DNA of 64,000 nt from Kutzneria sp. 744. Its GTDB lineage: Bacteria; Actinomycetota; Actinomycetes; Mycobacteriales; Pseudonocardiaceae. The translations under genes were made by a program, and so were the position numbers. Position 1 is the stretch's first letter; each line of letters begins with the position of its first letter. This document shows positions 17,694-25,960 of this stretch, piece by piece. The stretch lies in assembly GCF_000568255.1 (NCBI RefSeq), contig NZ_KK037166.1, positions 9,207,372-9,271,371 on the forward strand, written 5' to 3'. The notes under the pieces were generated by a model. That model did no database searches. It saw only the letters and a list, made by a program, of their open reading frames with translations, and was not told the origin of the DNA.

Positions 17694-17709
17694 TAGAAAA
17701 GCCTTTCTA
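17694..17709. promoter_or_regulatory. LacI-type operator upstream of the sugar operon
   Basis: TAGAAA at 17694-17699 and TTTCTA at 17704-17709 flank AGCC. The A/T-rich arms and central C/G step match the GAAAnCGnTTTC-like form of many LacI-family sites. It lies 18 bases upstream of the oxidoreductase start, and the operon's last gene encodes a LacI repressor. Confidence 0.6.
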
Positions 17710-17750
17710 CGGGCTCACGCTACCCGCCCTGTCAACGTCGTCCGATCGTG

Positions 17751-19276
17751 TCAGCCGGCCGCCTTGAGCAGCAGGTCCAGCTCGTCGATCAGGTACCCGG
17801 CCAGGGTGTCGATGTCCGGCACCAGCTCGCGGCAGGCGACCAGGCCGAAGTGCAGCTGGCCCAGGTAGCCCACCAGGGTGATGTTGAGGCCCTGCCCGTC
17901 CAGGATCACCGACAGCGGGTACTGGGCCAGCATCCGCGCCCCGGCCATGTACACCGGCACGTTCGGCCCGGGCACGTTGGAGATGCAGATGTTGAACGGC
18001 GGCATGCGGTGCATCATGCCGGTGGCGAACACGACCCGGGCCGCCCGCGCGGCCAGCGCCGGCGGCGCGAAGTCGGAGATGTCGTCGACCAGGCCCTGCG
18101 GAATCGTCGCCTGCTGCGCCTTGGCGATCTTCGTCGCCTCGTGCACCACGGACAGCCGCTGCTCCGGGTCCTCCAGGTTCGTCGGCAGCACGGCCAGCAT
18201 CGCCGACACCCGGTTGCCCATCGCGCCCTTGGCCGTCTCGTCCCGCACCGACACCGGGATCATGGCGTTGAGCGGGCTCGCCGGCAGCGCGTTGTGATCG
18301 GCCAGCCAGTGCCGCAGGGCGCCCGCGCACATGGCCATCACCACGTCGTTGACGGAAGTGCCGAAGGCGTTCTTCACCGTCTTGACATCGGCCAGGCTGA
18401 CGCTGCGGAACGCCACGCGGCGGTGCGGGGTGATCTTCTTGTTGAACGGGGTGGCCGGCGCCCGGCCCAGGGTGGTCGGGATAACGCTGCCGTCGCCGCT
18501 GTTCAGCCCCAGCAGGCCGCCGACGAGCGGGCTGACCAGCGGGGCCAGCGTCGGCACCTTCTTCACGAACTCGCCGGCCAGCTGCACCGTTGCACCGGCC
18601 GCCAGGCCAGCCGCGCGGCGGCCCGGGCCATCAGCGACAGCGGGCCCGGCGGCCGGGGGCAGCCTGTGCGGTAGCGATTGTACTTCTACTTTGGCACAAC
18701 GTGCGCGCTGATATTTATACAACCCAATGAGAAATACTATCAACTTGGGTTGTCCCCTACTGATGTACCTTACAGAATGTTGCCTCATTGATTATAGTCC
18801 GGCTTCAGGTCCAGCAGCACGGTGAGCAGCTCGGCGCCGGACACGCCGTCGATCGCCGCGTGGTGCACCTTGGTGTAGACCGCGACCAGCCCGTCGGCCA
18901 GCCCGGTGATCAGGTAGGTCTCCCACAGCGGGCGGCGCCGGTCCAGCGGGCGGGCGTGCAGCCGGGCCAGCTGCTCGGTGAGCTGGGCCTGCGAGCCCGG
19001 ACTCGGCAGCGCCACCTCCCGGATGTGGTACTCGATGTCGAACTCGGGATCGTCCACCCAGTACGGCTGGTCCAGCCCGAGCGGCACCTCCAGCAGCTTG
19101 CGGCGCATCACCGGCACCAGCGGCAGCCGCTGGCCCAGCACCTCGGTCAGCAGGGCCAGGTCCAGAGGCCGCGGCGCGTCGCTCGGATCGAGCAGGCAGA
19201 CCCCGCCGACGTGGCCGGTGGAGTTGGTCGTCTCCAGGGCGAGGAACGCGGCGTCGAGTCCGGTGAGTTGCTGCAT
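17751..19276 (-). pseudogene. WS/DGAT acyltransferase split by an AT-rich insertion and a frameshift
   Basis: Wax ester synthase/diacylglycerol acyltransferase, the terminal enzyme of wax ester or triacylglycerol synthesis. The N-terminal part (19276-18785, 163 residues) carries the active-site motif HHAAIDG (His138, His139, Asp143) and ends LLDLKPDYNQ at a TGA. The C-terminal part reads from 18788 to 17751 and holds PFNICISNVPGPN and the rest of the fold. Between them are a 127 base AT-rich segment and, near 18588-18592, a one-base loss: the family-like LSLMARAAARLAWRPVQ is in the N-terminal frame, while LAGEFVKKVPTLAPLV is in another. The second part starts at an ATG overlapping the first stop (ATGA), so two coupled polypeptides could in principle be made. 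It is probably inactive. Confidence 0.75.
18671..18797. other. 127 bp AT-rich insertion with a 9 bp inverted repeat
   Basis: By count 52 of 127 bases are G or C (41%), in DNA that is otherwise about 70% GC. It interrupts the acyltransferase gene between its two domains. It contains the perfect inverted repeat ACAACCCAA (18719-18727) and TTGGGTTGT (18745-18753) with a 17 base loop. Near the edges are imperfect inverted elements GGCACAAC and GTTGCC. No transposase is encoded and no clear target duplication is seen. Confidence 0.6.
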
Positions 19277-19284
19277 GACACCCT

Positions 19285-20214
19285 TCACTTTCCGGCGATG
19301 GTTGGGGTGCGGGCGAGCCAGTCCGTCACGGCATCGACCACCGCGCCGGGGGTTTCCAGTTGGGGCGTGTGGCCGACGCCGGTCAGGAAAACGCTGTCCC
19401 AGGCCGGATTGGCCGCCGCGACCTGACGGGCCAACGCGATCGGCACCAGCCGGTCGACGTCGCCGCTGATCAGCAGGACCGGGGCTTGCAGGCCCTTCAG
19501 GATGTCCCGGTAGCGGTCGCCCCGGGCCAGGAACCGCATCAGCGAGCGGCTGGCGTTGAGGAAGGACTGCTCCTTGCCCGGGATCCGGCGGCGCTCCTCG
19601 GTCATGGCCACCGAGGCGTCCAGCATCTTGGCGTCGGCCCGGCTCGGATCGCCGAAGCAGAGGTCGTTCATCCGCTGCACCAGCTGCCGTGACGACATCC
19701 GCGACTGCGCGAACCGCATGTACAGCTCGCCGACGCCGGGCGTCATGTAGGTCATGAACATGGCGGCCACCCGCAGGTCCGGGCGGGTCGAGGTGGGCGG
19801 CAGGGCCGGGTCGACCAGCACGAGACCGGCGACGCTGTCCGGGTTGTTGTGGGTCTGGAGCACGGAGATCACGCCGCCCATCGAGTTGCCGACGAGCACC
19901 GCCGGCTCCTTGACGACCGTGGCGATGAACCGGTTGACCAGGCGCACGTTGGCCCGGATCGTCGTGCTGCGCGGGAAGCCCGGTGTGAGCCCGAAGCCCC
20001 GCAGGTCGAGGGCGACGGCTCGCCTGCCCTGAGCCAGCGCCCGGCCGACCAGGGACCAGTTCAGGTGCGAGCCGCCGAGGCCGTGCACGAACACGATCGG
20101 CGGAGCGTCGCCCTCGCCGCCGAAGTCGATCCAGTGCACCGGGCCGTCGATGTCGGTGACCCAGCCCCGCCCGCCCCACGGCTCGGCGAACGCCCACGGC
20201 GCCGGGCCGGTCAT
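19285..20214 (-). CDS. alpha/beta hydrolase
   Basis: A 309-residue alpha/beta hydrolase. The oxyanion region is FVHGLGGSHLNW, the nucleophile elbow is GNSMGG, an acid lies in LLISGDVDRLVP and the catalytic His in GVGHTPQLE. It is cytoplasmic, with an ester or lipid substrate by inference. It sits in an operon with a second hydrolase (ATGA overlap at 20211-20214) and the WS/DGAT gene 8 bases downstream, a layout common for neutral-lipid genes in actinomycetes. Confidence 0.87.
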   Translation of the reverse strand: MTGPAPWAFAEPWGGRGWVTDIDGPVHWIDFGGEGDAPPIVFVHGLGGSHLNWSLVGRALAQGRRAVALDLRGFGLTPGFPRSTTIRANVRLVNRFIATVVKEPAVLVGNSMGGVISVLQTHNNPDSVAGLVLVDPALPPTSTRPDLRVAAMFMTYMTPGVGELYMRFAQSRMSSRQLVQRMNDLCFGDPSRADAKMLDASVAMTEERRRIPGKEQSFLNASRSLMRFLARGDRYRDILKGLQAPVLLISGDVDRLVPIALARQVAAANPAWDSVFLTGVGHTPQLETPGAVVDAVTDWLARTPTIAGK

Positions 20215-21002
20215 CGGGCCACCGGGTAGAACGCGCGGGCCCAGCCGCGCGGCTGGAACGGCCGCCAGGTGTCGGCCGGCTGGGCCAGCCGGTCGGCGAT
20301 CGCCCACAGCGTGGCCGGATCGACGCCGAAGCCCAGGTGGGCGCACGTGACCTCGATGTTCTCCCGGTCCGTCGCCGGCGTCTGCATGCAGGTCCGCCAG
20401 TGCACGATGCCGTCCGCCTTCGAGTAGATCGCGGTCGACGGCACGGGGATCGGTTGCCCGAGCCGGTCCCGGCTGGGCACCCGGTCCGAGCTGGCGTGCC
20501 GGCGGGACCGGCGGCGGAAGGCGTACTCGGCCCGGCTCTGCCGGGGGTCGACCAGGGCGAACGGGCTGCCCAGGGTGATCACCTGCCGGACCAGGTCCGG
20601 ATGGTCCCGGGCCAGCTCCCGGGCGTAGATGCCGCCGAGGCTCCAGCCGATCAGCGACACCGGGCCGCCCGTCCCGGCGGCCAGCTCCTGAAGCCGCAGC
20701 GGCATGCCGTCGAGCACCTCGTCGGTCGGCCCGATGTTGCGGCCGAGACCCCAGCCGCGCGTGGTGTAGCCGAGGGTCGCCAGGTACGAGCGCAGCGCCT
20801 GGTTGCTGACGTCGTCGGCCAGCAGACCAGGCAACAGCAGCACGCCGTGGCCGTCGCCGCGGGGCGCGCGGGACAGCAGCGGCACCGCGAACGGCAGCGA
20901 GGCGAAGGTCATCGCGCCCCGCGCCGGCTCGGTCAGAAACCACCGCAAAGGCGGGCGGCGCGCCGCCCCGGACCGCTCTTCCGCTTGTCGGGCAACAGAC
21001 AT
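20211..21002 (-). CDS. alpha/beta hydrolase (esterase/lipase type)
   Basis: A 263-residue alpha/beta hydrolase. VLLLPGLLADD is the oxyanion strand and SLIGWSLGGIYAREL holds the GXSXG nucleophile. The remaining residues resemble the short esterases that precede WS/DGAT genes (VITLGSPFALVDPRQSRAEYAF). It is the first gene of the lipid operon. The 126 bases upstream, before malQ, are less GC-rich and probably contain the promoter; no gene was seen there. Confidence 0.84.
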   Translation of the reverse strand: MSVARQAEERSGAARRPPLRWFLTEPARGAMTFASLPFAVPLLSRAPRGDGHGVLLLPGLLADDVSNQALRSYLATLGYTTRGWGLGRNIGPTDEVLDGMPLRLQELAAGTGGPVSLIGWSLGGIYARELARDHPDLVRQVITLGSPFALVDPRQSRAEYAFRRRSRRHASSDRVPSRDRLGQPIPVPSTAIYSKADGIVHWRTCMQTPATDRENIEVTCAHLGFGVDPATLWAIADRLAQPADTWRPFQPRGWARAFYPVAR

Positions 21003-21128
21003 GCTTGCCCCTCTCGTCTCGGCGGGGCGGTCCGGCTGCGCCCGTGATTACGTTGTGTTATTTGCGCATGGTAGGAAGCCGTCCTGGTCGCTGGCAATGA
21101 CATGGGGGATCTTTGGGCAGATGTGCGG

Positions 21129-23063
21129 TCATCGTCCGGACATCGTGCTCACCGCCCGTGACACGCGGGGATCAGCCATGAACGAAGCCAGCGGGGTCGG
21201 GAACGGGATGCGCCAGTTGGGGTACTCGTCGACCGTGCCCGGCAGGTTGGGCTGGCGGGTCTCGCCGATCACGTCGTAGGGGGAGGCCAGGACCAGCCGG
21301 CACGGCGTGCCGGCCAGGAAGGCGTGCATCGCGACGATCACGTCCTCCTCGGCGGCGGACTCGTCGATGCCCAGCAGTTCCCGCAGCTCTCGGCGCTCCT
21401 TGGCGGCGTTGGCGTACTCCGCCTCGACGTCGCCGGCGAGGACCTTGAGCTCGGCCCGCACGCGGACGTGCTCGCTGCGCAGGAATCCCGCCGCCGTCGG
21501 CAGGTCGTGGGTGCTGATGCTGGCCGCCGCCCGCTCCGGCCAGCTCGCCTGGGGCAGCATGGCTCCGGTGTCGTCCCGTTCGAACCACAGCACCGCCGAG
21601 GACAGCATGTTGTTGGCGTGCAAGGTTTCCGTGACGACGGGTTCGACCGTGCCGAGGTCCTCGCCGATCACGGCCGCGCCGGCGCGGTGCGCCTCCAGCG
21701 CGAGGATGCCGGTCATGGCGTCGGCGTCGTAGCGGACGTACGTGCCCTTGCGGGCGTCGCCGCCCGGGATCCACCACAGCCGCCACAGACCGGCGATGTG
21801 GTCGATGCGCAGGCCCTGCGAGTGCCGGAAGACCGCTTGGAGCAGGTCCCGGTACGGCTTGTAGCCCGCCTCGGCCAGCTTCCTCGGGTGCCAGGGCGGC
21901 AGCGACCAGTTCTGCCCCTGCTGGTTGAAGGCGTCCGGCGGCGCCCCGACCGTCACGCCCGGGGCCAGCACGTCTTGCAGCGCCCAGGCGTCCGCGCCGC
22001 CCGGATCCACCCCCACCGGCAGGTCGTGCACGATGCCGACCGCCATGCCCTCCGCCGCCTGCCGGGCCTGCACCAGCTGCTGGTCGCACAGCTCCTGCAG
22101 CCAGGCGTGGAAGGAAATCCGGGCCGGGTCGGCCTGTTCCAGCACCGCCGGGCCGTCCGGGTGCCTCAGCTCCGCCGGCCATTCCCGGTAGTCCGCGCCG
22201 TGCTGCTCGGCCAGCGCGCAGTAGACGGCGAAGTCGTCCCCTTGCCGGTGCTCCTGCGGCTTGATCAGCTCCAGCGCCGCGATCTTCGCGTCCCAGAGCC
22301 GGTCGTAGTCGATCAACTCCTGCTCTTCGTCCGGCTTCAACGCATCGACGGCCGCCTTGGTTGCGTCATCCGCCTCCAGGTACTCCTTCGTGGCCGTGAC
22401 GCGGAGGTAGACGGGGTTCGTGTGGCGGCGGCTGCTGGGGGAGTAGGGGGAGGGCTGGATCGGGTGCACCGGGGCCACCGCGTGCATCGGGTTCAGCAGC
22501 ACCACCCCCGCGCCCGTGTCCTTGGACCAGGTGACGAAGTCCTTGAGGTCGGCGAGATCGCCCGAGCCCCAGGAGTCGCGGGAGTGCATCGAGTACAGCT
22601 GGAGCATCCAGCCCCACGTCCTCGGCGGCTCCGGCAGGCTCTTCGGGACCACCACCAGCGTGATCTCCCGGTCCCCGGCGATCAGTGTGTGCCACCCCAG
22701 CGGCAGATCCCCGGGGATCTCCTGCCCGATGTCGAGGGTCCGCCCGTCCTCGGTGCGAATCGTGGCCCGGCCTGATGCAGGGAAGGACGCCTTACCCTCG
22801 TTGGACGCAGTGAAGGAGTCCTTCCCCGCATCAGGGAGGCCCTTCGTCTCGCCCTCGCGCAGGACGATGGTCGGGGGCAGCTCGTCCCGGCTGACCTGGG
22901 CCAACGCCGTCCGGACGGCCTCGGGGGTGGCCGCGTCGACGCCGAGCTTGCCCAGCACCGACACCACCACGTCGGCCGACACGTCGACCCGGCGCCGCTC
23001 GCTGCCCTCGTACCAGGTGGCCACCCCGTGCGCTTCGGCCAGCTCCACCAGCTGATCATCCAT
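21129..23063 (-). CDS. malQ: 4-alpha-glucanotransferase (amylomaltase)
   Basis: A 644-residue GH77 enzyme that transfers 1,4-alpha-glucan segments in maltodextrin and glycogen metabolism. The N-terminal 130 residues are the actinobacterial MalQ accessory domain. The catalytic barrel shows SPYSPSSRR, VGVDPGGADAWA (nucleophile Asp), AAVIGEDLGTVEP (acid/base Glu) and SISTHDLPT. Residues 77-98 (DAGKDSF...KASFPASG) have no counterpart in the family and are translated from an 18+18 base inverted repeat inserted in frame between two strands of the accessory domain. The gene is otherwise intact and probably active. It is followed by a DoxX-like gene transcribed towards it on the same strand. Confidence 0.9.
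   Translation of the reverse strand: MDDQLVELAEAHGVATWYEGSERRRVDVSADVVVSVLGKLGVDAATPEAVRTALAQVSRDELPPTIVLREGETKGLPDAGKDSFTASNEGKASFPASGRATIRTEDGRTLDIGQEIPGDLPLGWHTLIAGDREITLVVVPKSLPEPPRTWGWMLQLYSMHSRDSWGSGDLADLKDFVTWSKDTGAGVVLLNPMHAVAPVHPIQPSPYSPSSRRHTNPVYLRVTATKEYLEADDATKAAVDALKPDEEQELIDYDRLWDAKIAALELIKPQEHRQGDDFAVYCALAEQHGADYREWPAELRHPDGPAVLEQADPARISFHAWLQELCDQQLVQARQAAEGMAVGIVHDLPVGVDPGGADAWALQDVLAPGVTVGAPPDAFNQQGQNWSLPPWHPRKLAEAGYKPYRDLLQAVFRHSQGLRIDHIAGLWRLWWIPGGDARKGTYVRYDADAMTGILALEAHRAGAAVIGEDLGTVEPVVTETLHANNMLSSAVLWFERDDTGAMLPQASWPERAAASISTHDLPTAAGFLRSEHVRVRAELKVLAGDVEAEYANAAKERRELRELLGIDESAAEEDVIVAMHAFLAGTPCRLVLASPYDVIGETRQPNLPGTVDEYPNWRIPFPTPLASFMADPRVSRAVSTMSGR
22771..22835. repeat. 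palindromic repeat element inside malQ
   Basis: The left arm (22771-22788, beginning CCTGATGCAGGGAAGG) and right arm (22818-22835, ending CCGCATCAGG) are reverse complements with 17 of 18 matches, separated by 29 bases. The element is 65 bases long and preserves the malQ frame without a stop. Such GGAAGGA/TCCTTCC palindromes are normally intergenic in related genomes (recollection, not checked). Confidence 0.7.
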
Positions 23064-23088
23064 GGCCCTATTCTGTCGGGCCCCGGCG

Positions 23089-23601
23089 TCAGAAGAGCGA
23101 CCCCACCGCCACAGCCCCGCCCACGGCCAGAATGATGCCCCCGATCGCGAAGCCCAGGGGCTTGCGCCGCCACGCCGTGTGCCGGTCCAGGGCGTACCAG
23201 CCGGGGCCGGTCAGCAGCAGCGCGAAGGCGATCGCCGTCAGGGTGATCTCCAGCTCGAAGCCGACGCCCGGGCCGAAACCGCCGGCCCACTTGGCCCGCA
23301 CCGCGCTGATGCCCACGCCGAGCAGCCCGGCCGCGGCCAGCGGCGTGAACAGGCCGATCACCATCAGCACCGACCCGGCGACCTCGGTGACACCGGTCAG
23401 CCAGGTCAGGAACTCCAGGTTGCGGCTGAAGCCGAAGCCCTGCAGCTGCGCGGTGAACGCGGCCATGCCCGGGCCGCCGAACAGGCCGAACACCTGCATC
23501 AGCCCGTGCGCCCCCATCGCGACCGCCAGCATCAGGCGCAGCACCAGGAGCCCGTAGTCCAGGCCGCCGTTCTCGTCCGACCAGCGGGACATGTTCGTCA
23601 C
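23089..23601 (-). CDS. DoxX family membrane protein
   Basis: A 170-residue inner-membrane protein with four hydrophobic segments. The DoxX core is recognised from LLVLRLMLAVAMGAHGLMQVFG, FLTWLTGVTEVAGSVLMVIGL and LTAIAFALLLTGPGWYALD. DoxX-like proteins are linked to redox and thiol-stress complexes, but the precise function is open. I chose the GTG at 23601, which has AGGGTG six bases upstream; the ATG at 23592 is an alternative. It ends 25 bases before malQ begins on the same strand, so the two may be co-transcribed. Confidence 0.83.
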   Translation of the reverse strand: MTNMSRWSDENGGLDYGLLVLRLMLAVAMGAHGLMQVFGLFGGPGMAAFTAQLQGFGFSRNLEFLTWLTGVTEVAGSVLMVIGLFTPLAAAGLLGVGISAVRAKWAGGFGPGVGFELEITLTAIAFALLLTGPGWYALDRHTAWRRKPLGFAIGGIILAVGGAVAVGSLF

Positions 23602-23789
23602 GCCGGACACCCTAGCCACCCGGCGGGGCGCGGCCGCGCATATCCGGCCGGCGTGGTCCGAAACGCTCATCGCCCGTCTGCCGGTTGACCGAGGACTCGC
23701 CGCCCGTCGAGACTGGGAATTGCTCACCGCGGTTCGCGGCCCCGGTTTCCGTCATGCCGTGCCGCGTTTTTCGGAATGGGAGGAATTCG

Positions 23790-23843
23790 ATGGAGATGTT
23801 CCGCTCGCTCAACCCGAACCGACCCGCGCGGAAGGCTTTCTAG
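23790..23843 (+). CDS. possible 17-residue peptide gene with strong ribosome-binding site
   Basis: The ATG at 23790 is preceded by GGGAGGAATTCG, one of the best ribosome-binding sites in the window. The reading frame is MEMFRSLNPNRPARKAF followed by TAG. The peptide is basic with no Cys. No modification enzyme is adjacent. It may be a leader peptide, the relic start of a longer gene (the same frame stays open to 24089 after the TAG), or chance. I do not recognise it. Confidence 0.3.
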   Translation: MEMFRSLNPNRPARKAF

Positions 23844-24089
23844 CGGCGGTCAAAATCAGGTGCACGGGGCGGTCATCCCTCGTGCGCTGCCGGACGAGGG
23901 GATGGACCCATCACGCCAGGCGATGATATCGAGGAGACCTTCACGGGCTGGCTCTATCGCCCGTACATCGACCTTGGCGACGGACGCGCCGCCGGCAATC
24001 CGCTCACCCTGGGGCTGGAGGAACGAGTGCCGCCTTTCGGCGACCTTGAATCACACCTGGCCAATTCACGGGAGTACCGGCTGGGGTAG
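23844..24089 (+). pseudogene. remnant of an unrecognised gene
   Basis: This frame carries protein-like sequence from about 23913: PGDDIEETFTGWLYRPYIDL, then GRAAGNPLTLGLEERVPPFG and LESHLANSREYRLG before a TAG at 24087. There is no start codon in frame. Good-looking upstream sequence (VHGAVIPRALPDEGMDP from a GTG at 23860) lies in another frame, suggesting a one-base shift near 23905. The family is unknown. It is sandwiched between the 17-residue frame and a GNAT pseudogene. Confidence 0.35.
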
Positions 24090-24095
24090 GGTGAT

Positions 24096-24456
24096 GTGGA
24101 ACGAGTGGATGCCGATGTCTCCCATTGTCGGAGCGCGCTGGCTCATTCTTTTCTTAACAGCATCATGTGCTGTCGTGGGGACGAGCCCTTTGACGTCACA
24201 CTGACCCGGGTTTCGGATTCGCTGGGTGATGTGCCGTGGATGTGGTGGATCGGCCCGGGCGATTCGGCCGACCGGCTTGTTTCGCACGGCGCGCAGAAGA
24301 TGGGCCTGGCGTGGCCGGCATCTACGCCGTCACACCGCCGAGCCGTACCGCCGCCGCGGCATCGGCACCTTGCAGGCCACCGAGCTCGGGCTGCCGGTTT
24401 ACGACCGGATGGGCTTCGAGGCGCTCGGCCAGTACGAGCTGTTCCAGCTCAGCTGA
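24096..24456 (+). pseudogene. decayed GNAT family N-acetyltransferase
   Basis: Pieces of one acetyltransferase lie in order in three frames: DVPWMWWIGPGDSADRLVSHGAQKMG, then GVAGIYAVTPP, then EPYRRRGIGTLQATELGLPVYDRMGFEALGQYELF ending at a TGA. Besides the two frame changes, about 20 residues of the acetyl-CoA-binding helix normally found between RRRGIGT and LQATELG are missing. An internal deletion cannot be a simple base-calling error, so this is a genuine dead gene. It is convergent with the MAB_1171c-type gene, which ends at the same point. Confidence 0.7.
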
Positions 24457-25470
24457 TCAAGTCCGGGCGATCCGACGGTACCTGTCGGCCAGCCGGCAGA
24501 GGTATTCGGTGTCGCTGCCCAGGTCGTGGCCGCCGTCGACGGTGACCGCGGCCGTGCGTGGCGGCTCGCCGTCGCGGTGGGCCCGCAGGGCGGCGGCGAT
24601 CGCGGCGGCCTCGTCGCGGCCGTCGGCCGGCTGGTACGGGCGGATGGCCAGCAGGCCGTCCCGGATCTCGATCACCCGCCGGTACAGCTGCAACTGGGTG
24701 GGGAACAGGGTGGGCAGGCCCGGCGGCTCCAGCGCGATGGCCGGCTCGGCCCGGTAGAGGTCGCGCCACAGCGGGCCCAGCCGACGGTAGCTGCGGTAGC
24801 GGCGCAGCCACCCGGCGACGGCCGGCGCCGCGACCCCGGCCAGCACCAGCAGGTGGGCGGCGGTCGGCAGGGCCTTGCTCAGCGGATAGCCGCGGCCGAC
24901 GGCGAAGTCGATCGGGGCCCGGGAGGAGATCGCGACCAGGGACTTGCTGATCATGTACGCGGCCGCCGCGGCGATGCCGACGGCGATCAGCCCGAGACCG
25001 AGCCGCATGACCCGGTCCGGCGCCTGGCGGACGTCCCGCAGACACAGCCAGGCGATGACGGCGAACTCGGGCAGCAGCGCGGCGGCGTAGGCGAGGGAGT
25101 ACTCCATCACCCACGGCGACTGCGGATACAGGTCCGGCGTGAGCACGAACAGCACGACCATCGCGGCCCCGGCGAAGATTGCCCACGCTGTGTGTGCCCG
25201 CACGTCCTTTCCGTTCAGCCGCAACAGAATCTGCGCGCCGGCCCACACCGCGAGCAGCAGTGCGAGGTGGCCCACGAGCCGTTCGGCATAGGGCAGGCCC
25301 ACGGTCGGGGTGAAGTCGGCGACGACCGGGGTGAGGGCCGTCTGCGAGACGGCCAGGCCGAGCACGCAGACCCGCACGAGCCGGCGGCCGGGCTTCCGGC
25401 TCGGCCGCAACCACAGCAGCAGCCCCCAGGCCAGCAGCGCCGGGCCGTAGCGGCGCACCAGCTCATCCAC
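24457..25470 (-). CDS. MAB_1171c-type putative transporter (DUF6545)
   Basis: A 337-residue protein. The first 220 residues hold about seven hydrophobic helices (LLAWGLLLWL, LALLLAVWAGAQILL, AIFAGAAMVVLFVL and so on). The C-terminal cytoplasmic part (LWRDLYRAEPAIALEPP, LYRRVIEIRDGLLAIRPY) is the DUF6545 block. The family is annotated as putative transporters but no substrate is known. It is the third gene of an operon behind an XRE regulator and an ImmA/IrrE metallopeptidase, overlapping the latter by 8 bases. Confidence 0.82.
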   Translation of the reverse strand: MDELVRRYGPALLAWGLLLWLRPSRKPGRRLVRVCVLGLAVSQTALTPVVADFTPTVGLPYAERLVGHLALLLAVWAGAQILLRLNGKDVRAHTAWAIFAGAAMVVLFVLTPDLYPQSPWVMEYSLAYAAALLPEFAVIAWLCLRDVRQAPDRVMRLGLGLIAVGIAAAAAYMISKSLVAISSRAPIDFAVGRGYPLSKALPTAAHLLVLAGVAAPAVAGWLRRYRSYRRLGPLWRDLYRAEPAIALEPPGLPTLFPTQLQLYRRVIEIRDGLLAIRPYQPADGRDEAAAIAAALRAHRDGEPPRTAAVTVDGGHDLGSDTEYLCRLADRYRRIART

Positions 25471-25960
25471 CGTCGTTCTCCAGGGCGGAACGCAGCCGGT
25501 CGGCGGCGGAGTCCTCGGGCCGGGCCGGGAGGGTCCGCTGGCTCAGCAGCGAGGCCAGCACCTCCGCCTCCCGCTCCTCGACGCTGGAGTAGCCGGTGCG
25601 GCCCAGCACGCGGCGGATCAGGTTCGGGTCGAGGTTGGGCATGAGCAGCCGGGCCTGCTCCACGGGGTCGACCGTGGTCGGGAAGTGGTCGCACAGCATG
25701 TGCCCGATCTCGTGCAGCACGATGTGCTGCTGGTGCGGGGCGCTCGTGTTCTGTTCGTACGCAATGAGATCCGTGGCATCGGTGGCGATCCACAGCCCGC
25801 ACACGTCATGCAGATTCGGCAGCGGCAGCCGGATGATCGGCCGCCCACGGCGCTTGCTCAGTTCGGCGCACAGCGTCGGCACGTCGAAGGTGGCCGGCAG
25901 GTCCAGGTCACGGAGCAGGGCGGCGCAGCCGTGCCGCAGCTTCCGCCCGCTGCCGATCAT
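25463..25960 (-). CDS. ImmA/IrrE family metallo-endopeptidase
   Basis: A 165-residue zinc protease with the HEXXH motif at His83-Glu84-Ile-Gly-His87 (VLHEIGHMLCDHF) and a downstream helix EEREAEVLASLLS that supplies the third ligand. ImmA/IrrE enzymes usually cleave a partner XRE-type repressor when a signal arrives; here that partner is encoded immediately upstream with an ATGA overlap. The likely output is the MAB_1171c-type membrane protein downstream, or genes controlled elsewhere. Confidence 0.86.
   Translation of the reverse strand: MIGSGRKLRHGCAALLRDLDLPATFDVPTLCAELSKRRGRPIIRLPLPNLHDVCGLWIATDATDLIAYEQNTSAPHQQHIVLHEIGHMLCDHFPTTVDPVEQARLLMPNLDPNLIRRVLGRTGYSSVEEREAEVLASLLSQRTLPARPEDSAADRLRSALENDGG

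Noticed and set aside
20803-21279. Plus-strand frame between the hydrolase and malQ
   Set aside because: Covers the antisense of both genes and the AT-richer promoter region; no family features.
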